From: an uncultured Pseudomonadota bacterium
Lineage (GTDB): Bacteria > Pseudomonadota > Gammaproteobacteria > Burkholderiales > SG8-39
NCBI GenBank assembly: GCA_903864555.1
Contig: CAIPGJ010000640.1
Span: 1-11,454, forward strand
DNA: 11,454 nucleotides
Reading direction: 5' to 3'
Below are positions 7,006-11,454 of this stretch, one piece after another. Both the position numbers and the translations under genes were made by a program. The notes beneath the pieces were generated by a model that made no database searches, had not been told where the DNA came from, and was given only the letters and a program-made list of their open reading frames with translations. Numbering within the stretch: position 1 is the first letter of the stretch; each line of letters begins with the position of its first letter.

Positions 7006-7986
7006 TCAAAGCTCGAGCTTGATGTTGGCGCTTTTCACGATGCGGGCGAATTTCTCCAGATCGGATTTGATCAGGGCGGCGAATTGTTCCGGTCCGCCCG
7101 GCCAGGGATCCACCCCCTGCGCATTGAGCCTTTCCTTGAAATCCGCGAGCGACTGAACCCGGACCATTTCCGCTGAAAGCTTGCGCACGATGTCGCGCGG
7201 CGTTGCCGCCGGCGCCAGGAAACCGAACCAGTTATTCAAATCGAAACTGGGCAATCCCGCTTCGGTAAAGGTGGGAGTCTCGGGCAGCGCAGGCAAGCGA
7301 GCTTTGCCGGTAATGGCCAGAGCACGCAGCTTGCCGGCCCGGATGTTGGGCAGGACTGCCCCTGGGCTGCTGAACATCGACTGCACCTGGCCTGCTATCA
7401 GATCGGCCACAGCCGGAGCACCTCCCTTGTAAGGGACATGCTGCATGCTGACCCCGGCGATGGTGTTGAACATCTCTCCGGACAGATGCCCCAGGCCGCC
7501 GCCACCGGAGGAGGAGAAATAAAGCTGCCCCGCCCTGGTCTTGGCATAGGCAATGAACTCCTTGAGGGTGCTTGCCGGCACGCCCGGATTGATGGACATC
7601 ACATATTCCTGGGCGCCTATCGTGGCCACTGGCGCGAAATCCTTGACCGGGTCATAGGGCAACTTGGCGATCAGCAGGGGATTGATTACATGGGTATTCA
7701 CCACCAGAAGGAAGGTGTAGCCATCCGGCGCCGACTTGACCAGTGCCTCCGAACCAATGAGGGTGTTACCCCCGGGCTTGTTGTCCACCACCACCGGCTG
7801 ACCCCAGGCCTCGGTGATCTTCTGGCCGTAGATTCGGGTGACATTGTCGGTGCTGGCCCCGGGGCCATAGGGAACAATGATGCGTACCGGCTTGCTTGGC
7901 CAGGCCTGCTGCGCAAGGGCTGCGCCGGCTGGCGCGAGAGTCAGGCCGAGGCAAAGCAGGCGGGAAAGGATGGGGAAACACTTCAT
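7006..7986 (-). CDS. Bug-family tripartite tricarboxylate transporter substrate-binding protein
   Basis: The 326-residue product is a periplasmic solute-binding protein of the Bug/TctC family, abundant in Burkholderiales. Members bind carboxylates or other small organic acids, some for TctAB import and some as sensors or orphans. A signal peptide is clear: MKCF, a hydrophobic core (about 6-20), and cleavage after ALA (residue 25). The mature protein opens WPSKPVRIIVPYGPGASTDN, followed by VVVDNKPGGNTLIG, SAPDGYTFLLV, VPYKGGAPAVADLIAGQV, GKLRALAITG and LPALPETPTFTEAGLP, the standard family blocks. The conserved aspartate of the ligand loop, usually near 'GGxxD', is present in GASTDN. The ATG at 7986 has a strong AAGGAG at ideal spacing. 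No TctA/TctB membrane genes are nearby, so it is an orphan and its ligand is unknown. It lies 79 bases downstream of phoU on the same strand. Confidence 0.92.
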   Translation of the reverse strand: MKCFPILSRLLCLGLTLAPAGAALAQQAWPSKPVRIIVPYGPGASTDNVTRIYGQKITEAWGQPVVVDNKPGGNTLIGSEALVKSAPDGYTFLLVVNTHVINPLLIAKLPYDPVKDFAPVATIGAQEYVMSINPGVPASTLKEFIAYAKTRAGQLYFSSSGGGGLGHLSGEMFNTIAGVSMQHVPYKGGAPAVADLIAGQVQSMFSSPGAVLPNIRAGKLRALAITGKARLPALPETPTFTEAGLPSFDLNNWFGFLAPAATPRDIVRKLSAEMVRVQSLADFKERLNAQGVDPWPGGPEQFAALIKSDLEKFARIVKSANIKLEL

Positions 7987-8065
7987 CGGCGGCTCCTTCA
8001 AAGCGGCCGCAACCGGCCGTATGACCGGTATTGTAATCAGGCGGAAGCCAGCCCGAGGCCTCCGC

Positions 8066-8761
8066 TTACTGCGTGACCGCTCCGTCCGGCGCAGGTCGCA
8101 GGTGGCGCACATCGCGTCCTTCGACCATGTAGACCACGTACTCGGACATGTTCTTGGCATGGTCACCGATGCGCTCGAGCGCCTTGGCCACGAACAGGGT
8201 CTCCAGGCTGCGAGTGATGGTGCGCGGATCTTCCATCATGAATGTGATCAGCTGGCGCAGGATGGAACGGAACTCGTCGTCCACCAGCGCGTCCTGCCGG
8301 ACCACCTGTGCCGCCGCCTTGGAGTCCAGCCGGGCAAAGGCATCCAGGGCTTTCCTCAACATGCCCACCGCCAGATTGACCACGTGGGCAAGCTCGAGCT
8401 TGGGCATGTGCTGGCGCTCACCACTGTGGGTCAGCTTGGCCATGCGCGCAATCTTCTCGGCTTCATCACCGATGCGTTCCAGATCGGTGATGGTCTTGAT
8501 GATGGCGATGATCAGCCGCAGGTCGCCGGCTGCCGGCTGCCGACGCGCGATGATCTGGCTGCAGGACTCGTCCAGTTCCACCTCCAGGGAATTCACCCGA
8601 TGGTCATCGGCAATCACCTGCTCGATGGTGGTCATGTTGCCACTGCTCAGGCCGTCGATGGCCTTGAGGATCTGCTCCTCGACGAGGCCTCCCATGTGCA
8701 GCACACGCGTGCGCACACCCTCCAGTTCCGCATCGAATTGCTTGGATATGTGTTCTGCCAT
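8066..8761 (-). CDS. phoU: Phosphate signalling regulator PhoU
   Basis: The 231-residue protein is made of two three-helix PhoU repeats. The metal-binding signatures DLERIGDEAEKIA (93-105) and ALERIGDHAKNMSEYV (194-209) occupy equivalent positions in the two repeats. PhoU connects the PstSCAB phosphate importer with the PhoR kinase and keeps the Pho regulon off when phosphate is plentiful. Length matches the family (about 230-240). The ATG at 8761 is supported by GGAG 9 bases upstream and by homologues starting near 'HxSxxFDxEL'. The usual pst and phoB/phoR genes are not adjacent in the visible sequence; rpiA is upstream and the Bug gene downstream. A plausible promoter lies just upstream. 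No convincing PhoB box is visible there. Confidence 0.95.
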   Translation of the reverse strand: MAEHISKQFDAELEGVRTRVLHMGGLVEEQILKAIDGLSSGNMTTIEQVIADDHRVNSLEVELDESCSQIIARRQPAAGDLRLIIAIIKTITDLERIGDEAEKIARMAKLTHSGERQHMPKLELAHVVNLAVGMLRKALDAFARLDSKAAAQVVRQDALVDDEFRSILRQLITFMMEDPRTITRSLETLFVAKALERIGDHAKNMSEYVVYMVEGRDVRHLRPAPDGAVTQ

Positions 8762-8789
8762 GGATAATCGCTCCAGAATACGCGAAGCT

Positions 8790-8818
8790 AGCATAGCATT
8801 GTGACGATCCGGTTTCAG
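8790..8818 (-). promoter_or_regulatory. Candidate sigma-70 promoter for phoU
   Basis: On the minus strand CTGAAA (plus-strand 8813-8818; 4 of 6 to the consensus) and TATGCT (8790-8795; 4 of 6) are separated by exactly 17 bases, about 28 bases before the phoU ATG. The 133-base gap from rpiA supports a separate promoter. Each box is only moderately good. Confidence 0.4.
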
Positions 8819-8854
8819 TGGCTTGAGACAAAGAAACACCCTGCGCCCTGCTGG

Positions 8855-8871
8855 TGCCGGTGCACCCGGCA
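8855..8871 (-). other. Hairpin downstream of rpiA
   Basis: TGCCGG (8855-8860) and CCGGCA (8866-8871) form a 6-bp GC stem with a 5-base loop, 24 bases beyond the rpiA stop. No T-run follows on the minus strand, so a terminator role is uncertain; it could be a partial stop or a stabilising 3' structure between rpiA and phoU. Confidence 0.3.
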
Positions 8872-8894
8872 GTCGCGACCCCGAGTGAAGCGGA

Positions 8895-9554
8895 TCAGCG
8901 CGTGATGGTACGCACGCCTGCGGCCGTCCCGAGGAGCAGCACATCTGCCCCGCGGCCGGCAAACAAACCCACCGTGACCACCCCGGCGATGTTGTTGATC
9001 TTCGCTTCCAGTTCCGCCGGATTGGTGATGTTCAGACCGTGAACATCCAGGATGAGATTGCCGTTGTCAGTGGTGAAACCCTCGCGCAGACGCGGCTCAC
9101 CACCCAGGGCGAGCATCTGACGACCGACGTGCGAGCGTGCCATGGGGATGACTTCCACAGGCAACGGGAAGTTGCCCAGTGTGGTGACCAGCTTGGACTC
9201 ATCGGCGATGCAGATAAATGTGGTCGCCACTGCAGCAACGATTTTCTCGCGCGTCAGTGCCCCGCCGCCACCCTTGATCATGGCCATGCCGTGGGTGATT
9301 TCATCCGCACCATCGACGTAGACCGGCAACTCATGCACGCTGTTCAGGTCGAACACATGGATGCCATGGGCCTTGAGGCGGGCCGCAGTCTGCTCCGAGC
9401 TGGCCACGGCGCCATCGATGCGGTTGCGCATCTTCGCCAGTTCATCGATGAAGAAATTGGCTGTGGAGCCGGTCCCGACGCCAACGATGGTGCCTTCAAC
9501 GACGTACTTGATGGCTTCCTGCGCCACCAATAGCTTGAGTTGGTTCTGGTCCAT
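8895..9554 (-). CDS. rpiA: Ribose-5-phosphate isomerase A
   Basis: The 219-residue cytoplasmic enzyme interconverts ribose 5-phosphate and ribulose 5-phosphate in the non-oxidative pentose phosphate pathway. [16 protein letters not shown] (24-39) is the phosphate-binding loop, DGADEI (81-86) and KGGGGAL (94-100) form the active site, and E103 in TREKI is the catalytic base. D81, D84, K94 and E103 fall at the same numbers as in the E. coli enzyme. Length is standard. The ATG at 9554 has AAGG 6 bases upstream. It starts only 25 bases after the lpdA stop, with no hairpin between, so both are probably on one transcript. Confidence 0.96.
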   Translation of the reverse strand: MDQNQLKLLVAQEAIKYVVEGTIVGVGTGSTANFFIDELAKMRNRIDGAVASSEQTAARLKAHGIHVFDLNSVHELPVYVDGADEITHGMAMIKGGGGALTREKIVAAVATTFICIADESKLVTTLGNFPLPVEVIPMARSHVGRQMLALGGEPRLREGFTTDNGNLILDVHGLNITNPAELEAKINNIAGVVTVGLFAGRGADVLLLGTAAGVRTITR

Positions 9555-9579
9555 GCCTGCCTTCAGCTTGTTTGCGGGA

Positions 9580-11340
9580 TCAACGCTTGCGCGGGGGCAT
9601 CAGGTCGGTGCAAACGCCTTCAAAGGCCTCCGCGGACTGTGCCACCGGCTCGCTCAGGGTCGGATGGGGATGGATGGTCTTGCCGATGTCAGTGGCGTCG
9701 GCCCCCATCTCGATGGCGAGGGCCACTTCACTGATCAGTTCGCCGGCCCCGCTGCCGACGATGCCACCGCCGATGACCCGGTGGCTGCCTTCCTCGAACA
9801 GCAGCTTGGTAAACCCCTCTTCGCGCCCATTGGCAATGGCGCGACCTGAAGCAGCCCAGGGAAACTTGCCCACGCCATACTTCAGCCCCTGCTTCTTTGC
9901 CTCGTCTTCGGTGACACCCACCCAAGCCACCTCGGGGTCGGTATAGGCCACCCCCGGAATGACGCGGGCGTCGAAATAGGACTTCAGCCCGGCGGCGGCT
10001 TCCGCCGCAACATGACCCTCGTGGATGGCCTTGTGGGCCAGCATGGGCTGGCCGGCAACATCGCCGATGGCGTAGATATGCGGCACATTGCTGCGCATCT
10101 GCGAGTCGACGCTGATGAAACCGCGCTCCGAGACGGTCACGCCGGCCTGCTCCGCACCGATGCTGCGGCCGTTCGGCGTGCGCCCGACCGAGACCAGGAC
10201 CAAGTCGTAAAGCTGGGGCTCAGCCGGCGCTTTCTCGCCCTCGAACCAGACCTTGATGCCTTCGAGCGTCGCTTCGGCCTTCTGGGTGCGGGTCTTCAGC
10301 ATGATGTTGTCGAAACGGCCGGCATTGAATTTCTGCCATACCGACACCAGATCGCGATCTGCTCCGGCCATGAGGCCATCCAGCATTTCCACCACGTCCA
10401 GCCGCGCGCCCAGCGTCGAATACACCGTGGCCATTTCCAGTCCGATGATGCCGCCACCGATGATCAGCATGCGCCGGGGCTGGCTGCGCAATGCCAGTGC
10501 GCCGGTGGAATCGACTATGCGCGGATCGTCGGGCAAGAAGGGCAATCGGGCAGGCTGCGAGCCAGCAGCAATGATGGCCTGCTTGAAGCCAACGATCGTG
10601 CGCCCCTGGGCCCCTGCCACCGCCAGCTGGTGGGGGCCGACGAAAGTGCCCACCCCCTGGACGACGCTGACTTTGCGGGCCTTGGCCATGCCGGCCAATC
10701 CGCCGGTCAGCTTGCCCACGACCTTGTCCTTCCAGCCTCGCAGCTTGTCCAGGTCCACCGTGGGTTTGCCGAAACTCACACCATGCGCCGCCATGCGGCC
10801 GGCTTCATCCATCACGGCTGCGACGTGCAGCAAAGCCTTGGAAGGGATACAGCCCACATTCAGGCACACGCCCCCCAAGGACGGATAACGTTCCACCAGC
10901 ACCACCGACAGCCCAAGGTCGGCTGCACGAAACGCAGCCGAATACCCCCCCGGACCGGCACCCAGCACCAGCAGGTCACATTCCATATCGGCAGCATGAC
11001 CGGGCGCAGCCAGTGCAGACTGAACGGCAGCCGCAGGGGCGGCGACAAAGGAAGCGGCAGCGGCAGACGCCGGCGCAGGCACCTTGGCAGGGGCTGTCGC
11101 TGCGGTGACTTCAAGCAGCAGGATAAGACTGCCCCTCGACACCTTGTCCCCGACTTTGAGCCTGATTTCCTTCACGGTGCCCGCCGCGGGCGAGGGAATC
11201 TCCATGGTCGACTTGTCGGATTCGATGGAGATCAGTGACTGTTCGGCGGCGACCGTGTCACCGGGCTTGACCAGCACCTCGGCAACATCGACGTTCTTGA
11301 AATCGCCGATGTCCGGGACCTTGATATCGACAGGATTCAT
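9580..11340 (-). CDS. lpdA: Dihydrolipoamide dehydrogenase (E3) with N-terminal lipoyl domain
   Basis: The 586-residue flavoprotein reoxidises dihydrolipoamide of 2-oxo acid dehydrogenase complexes with NAD+. Residues 1-80 form a biotinyl/lipoyl domain with the lipoylated lysine K43 in [12 protein letters not shown]. An Ala/Pro-rich mobile linker (about 80-115) leads to the E3 core. There the FAD motif [13 protein letters not shown] starts near 125, the redox disulfide is C159/C164 in [13 protein letters not shown], a second dinucleotide motif ([10 protein letters not shown]) binds NAD, and the catalytic pair H559/E564 lies in HPHPTLSE. The extra lipoyl domain is known for the pyruvate dehydrogenase E3 of Neisseria and many betaproteobacteria, which suggests PDH rather than 2-oxoglutarate dehydrogenase. 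The ATG at 11340 has AAGG about 8 bases upstream. No aceF coding is visible in the 114 bases before it. rpiA follows directly. Confidence 0.95.
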   Translation of the reverse strand: MNPVDIKVPDIGDFKNVDVAEVLVKPGDTVAAEQSLISIESDKSTMEIPSPAAGTVKEIRLKVGDKVSRGSLILLLEVTAATAPAKVPAPASAAAASFVAAPAAAVQSALAAPGHAADMECDLLVLGAGPGGYSAAFRAADLGLSVVLVERYPSLGGVCLNVGCIPSKALLHVAAVMDEAGRMAAHGVSFGKPTVDLDKLRGWKDKVVGKLTGGLAGMAKARKVSVVQGVGTFVGPHQLAVAGAQGRTIVGFKQAIIAAGSQPARLPFLPDDPRIVDSTGALALRSQPRRMLIIGGGIIGLEMATVYSTLGARLDVVEMLDGLMAGADRDLVSVWQKFNAGRFDNIMLKTRTQKAEATLEGIKVWFEGEKAPAEPQLYDLVLVSVGRTPNGRSIGAEQAGVTVSERGFISVDSQMRSNVPHIYAIGDVAGQPMLAHKAIHEGHVAAEAAAGLKSYFDARVIPGVAYTDPEVAWVGVTEDEAKKQGLKYGVGKFPWAASGRAIANGREEGFTKLLFEEGSHRVIGGGIVGSGAGELISEVALAIEMGADATDIGKTIHPHPTLSEPVAQSAEAFEGVCTDLMPPRKR

Positions 11341-11454
11341 GACCTTGCCTTACCGCAGGGGGATTTTCACAGAAGTCCGACCAAACACTGGAACAACAAA
11401 GCCGAACATGGGGCAATTTCAGCCGCACGAGGCCGTAAGATCCGATCGATACTC
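11341..11454. other. Non-coding sequence upstream of lpdA to window edge
   Basis: No frame on either strand gives a recognisable gene end here. The expected C-terminus of a dihydrolipoamide acetyltransferase (aceF) is not visible in any minus-strand frame. I see no clear promoter pair. An upstream gene, if in the same operon, must end beyond the right edge. Confidence 0.5.

Noticed and set aside
7877..8767. 296-codon plus-strand open frame crossing the Bug and phoU genes
   Set aside because: It mirrors two well-supported minus-strand genes and spans their intergenic gap; its composition (His/Gln/Asp-rich) is typical of an antisense shadow.
10012..11238. 408-codon plus-strand open frame antisense to lpdA
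   Set aside because: The opposite strand encodes an intact E3 with every catalytic motif. The plus-strand translation shows no family motif, and long antisense frames are expected in GC-rich DNA.

Overview
This window looks like core chromosome from a GC-rich betaproteobacterium, probably Burkholderiales. That placement is an inference from gene content: the rsmE-argA-yggX order, an E3 subunit carrying its own lipoyl domain, a Bug-type periplasmic binding protein and a small SET-domain protein. No ribosomal RNA gene or other decisive taxonomic marker is present. There is no transposase, integrase, phage gene, CRISPR array, tRNA or rRNA. Coding density is high, and the longest stretch without a gene is about 206 bases (1069-1274).

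Layout from left to right: the 3' end of a spermidine synthase-like gene (+) converges on a fumarylacetoacetate hydrolase-family gene (-, 220-1068). Upstream of the latter on the same strand lies a small SET-domain lysine methyltransferase with Lys-rich tails (-, 1275-1829). The two are separated by a clear intrinsic terminator and a perfect TATAAT box, so they are probably separate transcripts. Divergent from the SET gene is a small secreted DUF4189-type protein with six cysteines (+, 1921-2304). It converges on the translational GTPase gene typA/bipA (-, 2338-4179), with a perfect GC hairpin between them. Divergent from typA are rsmE (16S rRNA m3U1498 methyltransferase), argA (N-acetylglutamate synthase) and yggX (Fe-S/iron protection protein), all on +.

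The right half is a minus-strand series read from right to left: lpdA (dihydrolipoamide dehydrogenase with N-terminal lipoyl domain), rpiA (ribose-5-phosphate isomerase A), phoU (phosphate signalling regulator) and a Bug-family solute-binding protein. lpdA and rpiA are only 25 bases apart and are probably co-transcribed. phoU has a plausible promoter of its own. The Bug gene has a strong ribosome binding site and could be read from phoU.

Most of this is housekeeping: translation (typA, rsmE), arginine synthesis (argA), central carbon metabolism (lpdA, rpiA), phosphate control (phoU) and iron/oxidative stress (yggX). I do not see a convincing undescribed multi-gene system. The items most worth a second look are the basic-tailed SET methyltransferase with its divergent secreted neighbour, and the argA leader, which has a possible short Arg-containing ORF and a 10-base tandem repeat across the start codon.
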